From an uncultured Lachnospiraceae bacterium (lineage in GTDB: Bacteria; Bacillota; Clostridia; Lachnospirales; Lachnospiraceae): a stretch of 53,831 bases of DNA. Under the pieces are notes generated by a model. It did not search any database and was not told where the DNA came from. It saw only the letters and a list, made by a program, of their open reading frames with translations. A program made the position numbers and the translations under genes. Shown one piece after another: positions 7,992 to 17,136 of the stretch (position 1 is the first letter of the stretch; every line of letters begins with the position of its first letter). Where the stretch lies: NCBI GenBank assembly GCA_900316665.1, contig ONDV01000005.1:1-53831 (forward strand). The letters are read 5' to 3'.

Positions 7992-9107
7992 TTAATACTT
8001 TCGACGGGACTGAAGTCCTACATTTAATACCATTCCTATTCCAAAAAATAAAGTCACGAGAGAAGTCAGTCCGTAACTGACAAAAGGAAGCGTCAGTCCT
8101 GTATTCGGCATAAGACCTGTTACTACACAGATATTAACAAAGCTTTGATAACCGATTATTGATCCGATTCCTACGCATAAAAGTTTTCCTGAAAGTGAAT
8201 TTGCCTTTTTTGCTGCTATATAGCATTCGATGGTTATAAGAAAAAGCAGGGCTATGATGATGACACAGCCTACAAATCCTACCTCCTCTCCTGCCACTGC
8301 AAAAATGAAGTCAGTCTGAGGTTCCGAAATATAATTTCCGTTTTTTACAGAATCAAGAGAGTTGTTGTTAAGACCCTTTCCAAACAACTGACCAGACCCG
8401 ATCGCCATCAGAGAATTCTGCTGCTGGTAAGAATTCTGGGGATAATCATTTGGAAACATCCATGACAGTATTCTGATGCCCTGATATGATTTCAAAAAAG
8501 GAGTGCTTTCAGTCTGCCATACATAGAGAAGATATGCCGCCACCAGGATAATGACCATGAGAAAAACAGGAAGAGCGATTTTTCTTGACAGACCGGATAT
8601 ATAAAGCATTGTAACAAGTACAAGAAATGTAACTATTGTCGTAGAAAGATCAGGCTCTTTAAGGATCAGAACAAGAGGTATTATCATAAGAGCCAGTATC
8701 TTCAATACCGTATTTCTGGTATTCAGCTTTTCCTGATGATTTGTAAGATACCAGGCAAAGAATATCACAAGAAAGATCTTACAGATCTCGGAAGGCTGAA
8801 ATCTGATACCAATCTTAAGCCATCTCTTTGCACCAAGGCTGGTATCTCCGAATAAAAGGACTGCCATAAGCAGCACTACGGCAAAAGAATAAGATAACCA
8901 GTGAAGTGAAAGAATCCATTCAAAATCAACAAGCGATATCAAAGCCATAACAATAATTCCGATGATCAGACCGGCTATCTGCTTGTTAATAAAATCAGAA
9001 TTCGCTGATCCAATGATCATAATACCGATTATTGTAAGAATCAGAGTTTCTATAATCAGTCTGTAATTGATATTTTTAAACTGATAATTTCTGAACAAGG
9101 AATTCAC
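7992..9107 (-). CDS. rodA: RodA peptidoglycan glycosyltransferase (SEDS family)
   Basis: RodA polymerises lipid II into glycan strands for side-wall growth, working with a class B PBP under MreB guidance. The 371-residue protein is strongly hydrophobic, with about ten membrane segments, and shows the SEDS signatures GAKRWLKIG, FQPSE near 105-110 and GLTLPFVSYG near the C-terminus. The start is GTG and overlaps the minC stop as GTGA, so the two are translationally coupled. The matching PBP lies one gene upstream, which supports RodA rather than FtsW or SpoVE. Confidence 0.93.
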   Translation of the reverse strand: MNSLFRNYQFKNINYRLIIETLILTIIGIMIIGSANSDFINKQIAGLIIGIIVMALISLVDFEWILSLHWLSYSFAVVLLMAVLLFGDTSLGAKRWLKIGIRFQPSEICKIFLVIFFAWYLTNHQEKLNTRNTVLKILALMIIPLVLILKEPDLSTTIVTFLVLVTMLYISGLSRKIALPVFLMVIILVAAYLLYVWQTESTPFLKSYQGIRILSWMFPNDYPQNSYQQQNSLMAIGSGQLFGKGLNNNSLDSVKNGNYISEPQTDFIFAVAGEEVGFVGCVIIIALLFLITIECYIAAKKANSLSGKLLCVGIGSIIGYQSFVNICVVTGLMPNTGLTLPFVSYGLTSLVTLFFGIGMVLNVGLQSRRKY

Positions 9108-9802
9108 CTCTTAAATCTATTCTTGAACAGTTCGTCATTTACTGTAGTCATAATAAAATGATTTCTGTTAAACATGACCACATCGCCTTCTTCGGTGATA
9201 CGTCTTTTCCTGACTATTCTTTTTCTTGTACGATCATCGGCAGAAGACATGGTATCATAATCTCCTATTGACATTCTGTCAGTATTTATCACGCCGGCAT
9301 AGATATAAAAATCAGTGTTCCTGTTACTCTTGTAACCGGCCACGGCCCGTCCTGAAAGCAGACCGGTCACAATTATATTCCCGGCTGCAATAAGCGTCGC
9401 ATCTTTTTCCACGTTTCCGATGACAAGGAGTGATCTGTCCGATCTGATGGTGGAACCATCAGTAACGTCATTTGGTACAATAAGAGAATACTCCGATATT
9501 GCCTTCTTCTTCATGCCGTCGATTTTTCCGAGCATTTCCTTTTCGTGCAGTCCGTCATCATCTTCCACTATCCTTACCCGCACATCGGAATTAAGCTCTA
9601 TTGCCTCGATCACAGCTTCATATTCTTCCGGATCCAGGTGTCTTCCGCGCAGTGTGAGAACTATGTTGTTTCTTCCAAAGAATTGTCTGTTCTCGGAAAA
9701 CTCCCTGCAGATATCCAGAATCATATCCCGGATATCCGCTTCGGGATTCATGATAAGAACCAAACCTGTTTTTGTACCCTTAAGTTCAAATGATTTTTTC
9801 AT
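9104..9802 (-). CDS. minC: Septum site-determining protein MinC, without minD or minE nearby
   Basis: MinC blocks FtsZ ring assembly away from mid-cell. The 232-residue protein has an N-terminal FtsZ-inhibiting domain (about 1-100) and a C-terminal beta-helix domain (about 110-185) with VIGNVEKDATLIAAGNIIV and GLLSGRAVAG. Basic residues (190-232) form an added tail. In related bacteria minC is followed by minD and minE, then rodA; here rodA overlaps minC directly. The segment that normally carries an RSGQ motif used for MinD binding reads RSDRS at 120-124 and is about six residues shorter before the VIGNV strand. This suggests MinC that works without MinD, or is decaying (inference). Confidence 0.85.
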   Translation of the reverse strand: MKKSFELKGTKTGLVLIMNPEADIRDMILDICREFSENRQFFGRNNIVLTLRGRHLDPEEYEAVIEAIELNSDVRVRIVEDDDGLHEKEMLGKIDGMKKKAISEYSLIVPNDVTDGSTIRSDRSLLVIGNVEKDATLIAAGNIIVTGLLSGRAVAGYKSNRNTDFYIYAGVINTDRMSIGDYDTMSSADDRTRKRIVRKRRITEEGDVVMFNRNHFIMTTVNDELFKNRFKR

Positions 9803-9805
9803 TTG

Positions 9806-12652
9806 TTAATCCCCGGCTATTCCGTTTTCAAGGTTTAAAGCGTTGCCTGAATCAGCTTTAGAAACAGAATCAGGAACATTATATATACAGCCCATTATAT
9901 CTTTTCCTACTGCGGCAGCATAGCTTGACTGAAAGCCGTTTGCAAGTCTTATTGCCATGGCGTATTTAGGCGAATCTTCCGGCGCATATCCGACAAAAAG
10001 CACATGGTCAGGCGCAGATTTTGATTCCTGAGCGGTTCCGGTCTTTCCGCAAACAGCGACAGGGAACCCATCAAAAGATGATGTATGTTCAACCACCATT
10101 CTCATACCGGTATGGATCGCACTCCATTGAGCAGGATTCAGAACATCTACCGTATTTTTGACGGAAGGTGAATAAGTCTTGATGGTTTTCCCTTTATGAT
10201 CAGTAACCGACTTCAGAAGAGTCATATTATATACCGTACCTGAATTTGCCACGGCAGTGACATATCTGGAAAGCGCGATCGTCGTTATATTATTATTGGA
10301 CTGACCGATGGCTGCCATGACAGGATATTGCGTCGCGTAATCGGATTTGGATTCGGTGATCTCTACTCCTGTCTTTGATGTAAGTCCATAGAGTTCAGCA
10401 TATTTCGTAAGCTTCTTGATGCCGTTTCCATCATTATAATTATTGTCACCTCCGGAAAGTCTCCATCCTACTTCATAGAAGAAGCAGTTGCAGGAATCCT
10501 TTATTGCTTCAGAAAGACTGATAGTACCATGAGAACCGGGATATATCCAGCATTTCGGCTTATTTGAAATCTTTTCAAACTGACCTGTGCAGGTGATCTC
10601 AGTCTCCGGTGTAATCACGCCTTCTGCCATACCTGCGGTGGAAGTAAGCATCTTGAAAGTGGAACCCGGAGCTGTCCGCTGCTGGGTAGCATTATTATAA
10701 AGAGGACTTGCCGAACTGTTTACGAGATATGAATAATAATCTGAATCAACCTTGTTTGCAAGATTATTATTATCATAACCCGGATATGATACGCAGGCAA
10801 GGATCTCACCTGTAGTCACATCCGTCACGACACAGGATCCTGAGCATGGTTTTAACCCAAGCTGTCCTGGCTCGATCTGAAGTGTTTTTATTTTATCCAC
10901 AAGAAAACTGAATGAAGATGTCCTGCCATTTAAAAGAGCATTTCTGGTATCGTCATCTCTCGGAAGTACTCCCTGATCAAAGAGCGCGGCACAAATCTGA
11001 TTCCCGGATATGCTGCCCTGAAGAACTGCGTTTTTATATACAGCCTTTTGATACGAAGAATAGTCCGGAAGGTTTTTATTGATGTAATCAAGAAGGCTCT
11101 GATATATTTCGTCAGTATCCACATATCTTGATTTTTCCTTCAGCTGAGTGATGTCTATCCAGTTTTTCTTAATAGCATATTTCAGATATTCACTTAAGCT
11201 TATATTTCCCTGACTGTATGATTTATATGTGTCGTCATCAGTATCGATCCTGTCCTTTACCAGAATTTTCTGATCCTTAAGCATATTAACCACGCATTTA
11301 AGATAAGAATAATATTCATCATCTGCTTTTGAAATTGGAACAGTATTGGAAGCAGCCAGATATCCCTGAAGACTGTTTCTGACATCAGCTTCTTTTGCCT
11401 GATATTCCGAGAGAATGTTCTTTTCAAGATCGCTCGCATCCGCCTCTTTAAAATGATCAGTATCAACAATGCGGTTCAGAAGAAGATTCACATATGCATC
11501 ATAGATCGATATGGACTGATTCTTTGATTCATCGGACCTTTCAACTGTCTTTGAATCTTTCAGCTTTGCAACAAGGATCCCTGCGATCTCCTGCTCCAGC
11601 AGATTATACGCTCTCTCCTGAAGATCCTTGTCGATCGACAGATAGACGTTGCCGCCGGACTCAGATTCGACATGTTTGGTGGTCTTAATGGGATTACCGA
11701 CATTATCAACAATAAGGGTATCATATCCTTTTTTTCCGGAAAGATATTTGTCCATATATTGTTCAATTCCGGCTTTTCCGATAATGTCATCCTGTTCTAC
11801 ATTTTTATTCTGGGCTGATCTTTTTTTGAATTCTTCAGTCGAGATAGTACCGGTATATCCGATTATATGAGCAAAATATTTACCGTCGGTATATTTTCTC
11901 ACCGATTTTTCCTTGATGGTCACACCAGGCATCTCTAATGAATTTTCCTTTACAAAGGCAAGTGACTTATCGGATATGGAAGATGCGACGACAGTCGGCA
12001 TATAGACCTTAAATGAGTTAAGGCTTATCTTATAACGGATCACTGCTATTCTGTATCTGATTTCTTCAGGCAGTTTTTTAGAAATATTATACTTCTGGCT
12101 TCCCATGAGATATGTCATTATCTCTTTAGCGCCGGCGTCAGCTTCATTAAAGCCGGCTTTCTTATTGTAAGTAAGATCGTCGATCGACTTGTGACCGAAA
12201 ATATCAGCTTTGAATCTTAGCAAATTAATGCCGGAGTCTTTGAATGAATATGACTTGTCAGCATTTTGTATGATCCCGAAATCATTATCTATATCATCGC
12301 CGTTTTTAAGTATTCCACTGATCAGAGTATATAGTTCGGAATTAAGATGCTGATTGCTTTTCTTTAAAGATTCATGAGAATAATTATTAATTATTGTAAC
12401 ATTATAAGACAGCTCATTATATGCCAGAAGCTTTCCGTTTCTGTCATATATATTTCCTCTGTTTGCCTCTATCGTCTCTTTTTTCTCGATCTTCATAACG
12501 TAATTAGACTGGTAATCACTGCCCTTTACTATCTGAAGAACGAAAAGCCTGAATATTAAAATAAGGCTGAAAAGGATCATGATGAAACTGATGATGCCAA
12601 GTCTGGAAGAGGATATTTTTTCTTTTAATCCTGTAAGAAAGTCGTCATCCAA
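9806..12652 (-). CDS. mrdA: Class B penicillin-binding protein 2 (elongasome transpeptidase)
   Basis: This 948-residue transpeptidase cross-links peptidoglycan during cell elongation with RodA. A single membrane anchor spans about 18-41, followed by the N-terminal pedestal domain (about 50-350). The penicillin-binding domain begins near 605 and shows Ser664-x-x-Lys667 (STFK), SCN at 720-722 and KTG at 870-872. Between pedestal and catalytic domain lies an insertion of about 240 residues (about 365-600), charged and helical in character, which makes the protein much longer than the usual 600-700. The start is TTG, overlapping mreD by 8 bases. Context with mreBCD and rodA supports the PBP2 role over FtsI or SpoVD. 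Confidence 0.9.
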   Translation of the reverse strand: MDDDFLTGLKEKISSSRLGIISFIMILFSLILIFRLFVLQIVKGSDYQSNYVMKIEKKETIEANRGNIYDRNGKLLAYNELSYNVTIINNYSHESLKKSNQHLNSELYTLISGILKNGDDIDNDFGIIQNADKSYSFKDSGINLLRFKADIFGHKSIDDLTYNKKAGFNEADAGAKEIMTYLMGSQKYNISKKLPEEIRYRIAVIRYKISLNSFKVYMPTVVASSISDKSLAFVKENSLEMPGVTIKEKSVRKYTDGKYFAHIIGYTGTISTEEFKKRSAQNKNVEQDDIIGKAGIEQYMDKYLSGKKGYDTLIVDNVGNPIKTTKHVESESGGNVYLSIDKDLQERAYNLLEQEIAGILVAKLKDSKTVERSDESKNQSISIYDAYVNLLLNRIVDTDHFKEADASDLEKNILSEYQAKEADVRNSLQGYLAASNTVPISKADDEYYSYLKCVVNMLKDQKILVKDRIDTDDDTYKSYSQGNISLSEYLKYAIKKNWIDITQLKEKSRYVDTDEIYQSLLDYINKNLPDYSSYQKAVYKNAVLQGSISGNQICAALFDQGVLPRDDDTRNALLNGRTSSFSFLVDKIKTLQIEPGQLGLKPCSGSCVVTDVTTGEILACVSYPGYDNNNLANKVDSDYYSYLVNSSASPLYNNATQQRTAPGSTFKMLTSTAGMAEGVITPETEITCTGQFEKISNKPKCWIYPGSHGTISLSEAIKDSCNCFFYEVGWRLSGGDNNYNDGNGIKKLTKYAELYGLTSKTGVEITESKSDYATQYPVMAAIGQSNNNITTIALSRYVTAVANSGTVYNMTLLKSVTDHKGKTIKTYSPSVKNTVDVLNPAQWSAIHTGMRMVVEHTSSFDGFPVAVCGKTGTAQESKSAPDHVLFVGYAPEDSPKYAMAIRLANGFQSSYAAAVGKDIMGCIYNVPDSVSKADSGNALNLENGIAGD

Positions 12653-13181
12653 GTCTTCTCTCTCTCTTTCTTTCTCGTTTAATAAGCTTTAAGTCTATGC
12701 CTCTTACCATCAAAAAAAGCAAGAGTGAAATCACGGCAGTATATACAGCTTCCGGAATAATTACAGAATTAAGATAAAAAGGAAAATCGTTCCTGCCTCT
12801 CGGAAGAAAAGCAGCCAGGTAGATGAATATTCCGGATAGAATGTCGGAAATTCCGACAAAAAGCATGGGAAGTTTTATGTCATCTCCATAAAACCATTTT
12901 CTGAACAGACCGTTTAAGAATCCTATTACAAGATACATAAGCGTATAGGCGCCGAAAAACTGTCCTGAGAAGAAATCGATAATCATTCCTGATATGAAGC
13001 CTGTGATCATACCGGTCTTACGTCCCTTCAAAAAACCCGTGAGAGACACATAGGCAATAATAAGGTTTGGCACAAGACCGGCAAGCTCCAGATAATTGAA
13101 TACTACTGTCTGTAACAAAAAGCAAAAGGCAATAAGAAGGATTCGTATTATCCATCTTATCACTTGGTCACTTAGTTTCAT
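12645..13181 (-). CDS. mreD: Rod shape-determining protein MreD
   Basis: MreD is a small integral membrane part of the elongasome linking MreC, RodA and PBP2. The 178-residue protein is hydrophobic, with five or six membrane segments (about 9-30, 33-50, 55-75, 80-95, 105-125 and 140-162) and a very basic tail. Sequence conservation in this family is low, so the call rests mainly on the hydrophobic pattern, the size and the position directly after mreC (14-base overlap) and before the PBP. Confidence 0.88.
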   Translation of the reverse strand: MKLSDQVIRWIIRILLIAFCFLLQTVVFNYLELAGLVPNLIIAYVSLTGFLKGRKTGMITGFISGMIIDFFSGQFFGAYTLMYLVIGFLNGLFRKWFYGDDIKLPMLFVGISDILSGIFIYLAAFLPRGRNDFPFYLNSVIIPEAVYTAVISLLLFLMVRGIDLKLIKRERKRERRLG

Positions 13182-14031
13182 TTGAACTGGTCTCCTTGGT
13201 CTGAAGTATCACGAGAACGCTTTGCAGATGTTTAAAATCAACGGCCGGCGTAAGAGTTCCGGATTTAGTCAGATCATTCGAATCATTTTTTAGATCGGAT
13301 ACATATCCGATAAGAATTCCCGGAAGATATTTGCTTGAAACATTCGAAGTAACTATCGGCTCACCCTGAGAGATTTTATTATCCTTGTCTTCAAGGTTCT
13401 GAATGTCTATCTCGTTCTTTTTATTCATTGTCTGAAGATTGCCGGAGACAATGCAAAGATTTCCGGTATTAAGAGACATGGCACTTACATTGGATGTATC
13501 ATCTATTACTGCCTTTACTATGGCATAATTCTTCCCTGTCTCTGTAACTATTCCGACCAGACCGCCTTCTGCAATGACATTCATGTCTTTTTTTATTCCG
13601 CTTGAGCTTCCTTTATCTATAGTAAAGGTATCAAAGAAATTTGATGTGCCTTTTGCGATTATTCTGGCGCCTGTCTTTTTGTAACCTGTGTATTGCTGAT
13701 CAAGCTGATACAGATTTTCAAGATTTTTCAGCTCACTCTGCTGCAGCTGAACAGAATTAAGCTGCTGTGTGAGCTCATTGACCTGTTTCTTGAGTGAAGT
13801 ATTCTCTTCTTTTAATTCCTTCATATCAGACTTATGCTTTTTCATGTCTGTAATGGAATTGCCGACGAAATCAAGACCGTTCTGCATGGGAACAAATACA
13901 AAACCGGTCACTGTCTTCAAGGGGCCTCCCGAAAAGCCGGTCACATAGCTTATAAACATAAGCATTATCGATATGATTACAAGTATCAGAAAGACAAGTT
14001 TGGTAGGCAGTGTTTTTTTCTTGCGATTCAT
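13168..14031 (-). CDS. mreC: Rod shape-determining protein MreC
   Basis: MreC is a bitopic membrane protein that assembles on the outer face of the membrane and activates PBP2-RodA. The 287-residue protein has a basic start, one membrane segment (about 10-30), a coiled coil (about 65-110, rich in Leu, Lys, Glu and Gln) and a C-terminal beta-barrel region with the typical VIAEGGLVGIV and ending near VLVIL. It starts 19 bases after mreB and overlaps mreD. Confidence 0.93.
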   Translation of the reverse strand: MNRKKKTLPTKLVFLILVIISIMLMFISYVTGFSGGPLKTVTGFVFVPMQNGLDFVGNSITDMKKHKSDMKELKEENTSLKKQVNELTQQLNSVQLQQSELKNLENLYQLDQQYTGYKKTGARIIAKGTSNFFDTFTIDKGSSSGIKKDMNVIAEGGLVGIVTETGKNYAIVKAVIDDTSNVSAMSLNTGNLCIVSGNLQTMNKKNEIDIQNLEDKDNKISQGEPIVTSNVSSKYLPGILIGYVSDLKNDSNDLTKSGTLTPAVDFKHLQSVLVILQTKETSSNETK

Positions 14032-14050
14032 TTAACGGATGCCTCGACTA

Positions 14051-15064
14051 TCAGCTGAATATTCTGGACTTCATCGTGAAGCCGAACTTGCTGTATTTAT
14101 GATCAGTAAGGACTTTGCCAAGACCGATCGCTGCTGTCTCTTCGCCGTCCTCGGCAACATTTACTTTGATATTAGCTATATTTTCAAGGAAAGGCGAAAG
14201 ACCATGGAGCCTGGATGTCCCGCCTGTAACATAGATGCCGGAATATACGACATCTTTCGCAAGTTCAGGCGGCACTTTCTCAAGGATCCTTCTTACGGAT
14301 GCTCCTATGCTTTCAAGTTCATCCTTCATACCCTCATAGATCACATCTGATTCTATGGTCATGGGGATAGGAAGTCCGCTTACCACATCCCTGCCTACGA
14401 TTTCCATGGACTCGCCTCTGCCGGGACCTGCCGAACCGATCTCTTCCTTAAGCTCCCTGGCGGTCTTTCTGCCGATAAGGAGATTGAATTTTTTCTTCAA
14501 ATGGGAGACGATCGCGTCGTCAAGCTTGTTGCCGCCATCCGGAAGGAGCTCTGAGAGAACGAGACCTCCGAGACTTATCACAGATATCTCTGTGGTATCT
14601 GCGCCGAGATCCACAACCATAACACCGGTAGGAAGCGTGACATCAAGTCCCATGCCAAGCGCATCGGCAAGCGGTTTCTCGCATAGAGTGACCGAATGCA
14701 TCTTGAGTTTGGATCTCTGGAACATATCATTGAAGGCTTTTTTCTCGACTTCTGTGATATCATCGGGTACAGCAAGAACAATGTCGGCTCCCTTGAGATG
14801 AGCTTTCAGATCTTTTGTCAGAACCTCCATCAGCATAGTCTGCATGTTGTCAAAATCAGCGATCACTCCGTTTACGATAGGGAAAGATACCTGTATGGAT
14901 TCCGGAGCTTTCTCGTACATTGAATAGGCGCTGTCGCCGTATGAATACATCTCGTTCTTATTAACGATAGCTATTGTATTGTTGCAGGTATGTATATTGC
15001 CCTGTGATTTTGAAAATATCTTTAGGTGAAAGGTACCTAGATCTATACCAAAGGCATTGTTCAT
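14051..15064 (-). CDS. mreB: Rod shape-determining protein MreB (actin-like)
   Basis: MreB forms ATP-dependent filaments under the membrane that guide side-wall synthesis. The 337-residue protein has the actin-fold nucleotide motifs: GIDLGTFHLKIF near the N-terminus (phosphate 1), VVDLGADTTEIS in the middle (phosphate 2), and VTGGTSRLHGL near the C-terminus (adenosine). Length is normal. The first motif is more diverged than in standard MreB, which usually has GTANT there, so it could be one of several paralogues. It overlaps the radC stop by 4 bases and leads into mreCD. Confidence 0.92.
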   Translation of the reverse strand: MNNAFGIDLGTFHLKIFSKSQGNIHTCNNTIAIVNKNEMYSYGDSAYSMYEKAPESIQVSFPIVNGVIADFDNMQTMLMEVLTKDLKAHLKGADIVLAVPDDITEVEKKAFNDMFQRSKLKMHSVTLCEKPLADALGMGLDVTLPTGVMVVDLGADTTEISVISLGGLVLSELLPDGGNKLDDAIVSHLKKKFNLLIGRKTARELKEEIGSAGPGRGESMEIVGRDVVSGLPIPMTIESDVIYEGMKDELESIGASVRRILEKVPPELAKDVVYSGIYVTGGTSRLHGLSPFLENIANIKVNVAEDGEETAAIGLGKVLTDHKYSKFGFTMKSRIFS

Positions 15065-15777
15065 GATGAAGCTTCCTCCTGGGAAATAAATGTATTGTGC
15101 TCAACAAAACTGTAATAATCATGATCACTTACAATGATATGATCATGAAAAAATAAATGCACAATGGAAGATGCTTCACGAAGCCTGTTCGTGAAGAGCA
15201 CATCGTCTCTGCTTGGAACAAGAAGTCCTGACGGATGATTATGTATCAGAACAAATCCGGTTGCTCTGTGGATGAATACTCTCCTTAAAACTGTATCTAT
15301 TCCGACTGAAACGGAATCGGCATTACCTTTTGATATGATCTCGGTCCCGGTCAGATGAAGACGGTTGTCAAAATATGCGAGATAGCATTCTTCTTCAGTT
15401 TTTCCGGCTATGACCGGCATAAAATATTCCGCAATGCTTCTTGGTGAGTCAAGGCAAAGCCTTTCTCTTGCCACATTACAGGACATCCTGACAGCCAATT
15501 CACCTACAGCTCTTATAATAAGTGCCTTTATCTCTCCGATTCCCTTAATTTCCTTCAATTCTTCGGATGTTAGGCTTGTCAGTCCCGATATGCCGTTTTG
15601 CCGCAGCTTGATAACTGTCTCTGCCAGTTCAAGTGCGCTGGCGGATCTGGTGCCGCTTCTTATTACAAGAGCCAGGAGCTCCCTGTCAGAGAGACACGAT
15701 AATCCGCATCTCAAAGCCTTCTCATAAGGATTGTCAGCGTTATTCTGCTCCTTCAGTGACAGATGTTCTATTTCCAT
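15061..15777 (-). CDS. radC: RadC-family JAB/MPN domain protein
   Basis: RadC proteins carry an N-terminal helix-hairpin-helix region (about 25-95, with LTSEELKEIKGIGEIKA) and a C-terminal JAB metalloprotease-like domain. The metal site is visible as HNHPSG followed eight residues later by Asp in PSRDDV. Despite the name, a role in recombination repair is not well supported for the family, and the biochemical function is unknown. At 238 residues it is complete. It is the first gene of the mre operon, an arrangement common in Firmicutes, and has a promoter just upstream. Confidence 0.92.
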   Translation of the reverse strand: MEIEHLSLKEQNNADNPYEKALRCGLSCLSDRELLALVIRSGTRSASALELAETVIKLRQNGISGLTSLTSEELKEIKGIGEIKALIIRAVGELAVRMSCNVARERLCLDSPRSIAEYFMPVIAGKTEEECYLAYFDNRLHLTGTEIISKGNADSVSVGIDTVLRRVFIHRATGFVLIHNHPSGLLVPSRDDVLFTNRLREASSIVHLFFHDHIIVSDHDYYSFVEHNTFISQEEASS

Positions 15778-15831
15778 TTAGCGTTCCTTTCTACATGATA
15801 CAGCAGAAATTCGCGCCTGCATACATGGCTT

Positions 15832-15860
15832 ATTCTATCATAATGCTCACAGTCTAACAA
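15832..15860 (-). promoter_or_regulatory. Promoter for the radC-mreBCD-PBP2-minC-rodA operon
   Basis: On the minus strand TTGTTA (15860-15855) and TAGAAT (15837-15832) are 17 bases apart. The -35 box lies within the last codons of the gene upstream. The start site would be near 15825, about 48 bases before the radC ATG. It is the only good promoter I see for the elongasome operon. Confidence 0.55.
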
Positions 15861-17136
15861 GATTTCGGCTGTAAAGATTTTGGAGAGACATATAGATTCC
15901 TGCTTTTGCAGACGGATATGTAAGTCCGCCCTGCATATAAACGGCATAGGGTTCCCTTAAGGGACCATCAGCGGAAAGTTCGATCGACGAACCCTGGATA
16001 AATGCACCTGCCGCCATTATTACCTTGTCGTCATATCCGGGCATGTCCCAGGGTTCCGGAGCCACATAAGAATCAACCGGAGATCCTGACTGTATTCCCT
16101 GGCAGAAGGCAATCAGATTTTCAGGACTTTTTAATGTGATCTCCTGAATAATATCATGTCTTTCTTCATCTGCCTTTGGAAGACAGCTGAAGCCAAGACT
16201 TTCATAGATGCTTGCGGCAAGTATGGCGCCCTTTTCAGCTGCCGCGGTCACTGTTGGAGCAAGGAAAAATCCCTGCAGAATGCTCCTGTTTTGACCAAGA
16301 GACGCCCCGACCTCTTTCCCGAGTCCCGGCGAAGTCAGCCGATAAGATGCGTTTTCTATGCATTCTTTTTTGCCGACTATATATCCGCCGGATGATGCCA
16401 GACCGCCGCCGGGATTTTTGATAAGCGAACCTACTATCATATCTGCTCCGACATCAAGAGGCTCCCTTGTCTCGACAAATTCTCCGTAGCAGTTATCTAC
16501 CATAATGATTACGTCCTTTTTCAGTTTCCTGATAAAAGAAATAAGTTCTCCGATTTTTTCCACGGAAAGAGTTGGCCTTACGGCATAACCTTTTGATCTT
16601 TGTATTGTTACAAGCTTTGTTTTTTCGTTTACTGCATTTTTTATCCCGTCATAATCAAAAGATCCGTCAGCTTTCAGATCCACCTGACGGTATGACACCT
16701 TATATTCGGCAAGAGAACCCATTGACGGCCTTATTCCTATAACCTCATCCAAAGTATCATAAGGCTTGCCTACCGGCGAGAGCAGCTCATCACCCGGACG
16801 GAGGTTTGAAAACATGGCAAGAGCAATGGCATGGGTCCCGCATGTGATCTGAGGCCTTACAAGAGCATCTTCTCCGTGAAAAGTCATGGAATAACACTTT
16901 TCTATCTTCTCTCTGCCGATATCGTCATATCCGTATCCGCTTGAAATATTAAAGCATTCGCTGTCGATGCGGGCATCCATCATGGCTTTTAGCACCTTCT
17001 GCTGGTTATATTCAGCCACGACATCTATTTTTTCAAATCTGTCTTTCAATGAAGATTCAATATGAGAACAATAATCATATACCTTTTTTTCTATTCCCAG
17101 CTTCTCATAAGCTTCCTCAAGTTCTATTTTCTTCAT
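15847..17136 (-). CDS. ynbB: Methionine gamma-lyase-like PLP enzyme (YnbB / 'aluminium resistance' family)
   Basis: This 429-residue protein belongs to the fold-type I PLP enzymes related to cystathionine and methionine gamma-lyases. Visible features are the substrate/cofactor region ITCGTHAIALAMF (about 95-107), the aspartate of VDNCYGEF that would hold the PLP nitrogen, and Lys240 in SLIKNPGGG, the likely Schiff-base lysine. Its true substrate is unproven in the family; the old name 'aluminium resistance protein' is only historical. The start overlaps miaA by 20 bases. In many Clostridia hfq lies between miaA and this gene; here it does not. Confidence 0.88.
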   Translation of the reverse strand: MKKIELEEAYEKLGIEKKVYDYCSHIESSLKDRFEKIDVVAEYNQQKVLKAMMDARIDSECFNISSGYGYDDIGREKIEKCYSMTFHGEDALVRPQITCGTHAIALAMFSNLRPGDELLSPVGKPYDTLDEVIGIRPSMGSLAEYKVSYRQVDLKADGSFDYDGIKNAVNEKTKLVTIQRSKGYAVRPTLSVEKIGELISFIRKLKKDVIIMVDNCYGEFVETREPLDVGADMIVGSLIKNPGGGLASSGGYIVGKKECIENASYRLTSPGLGKEVGASLGQNRSILQGFFLAPTVTAAAEKGAILAASIYESLGFSCLPKADEERHDIIQEITLKSPENLIAFCQGIQSGSPVDSYVAPEPWDMPGYDDKVIMAAGAFIQGSSIELSADGPLREPYAVYMQGGLTYPSAKAGIYMSLQNLYSRNLVRL

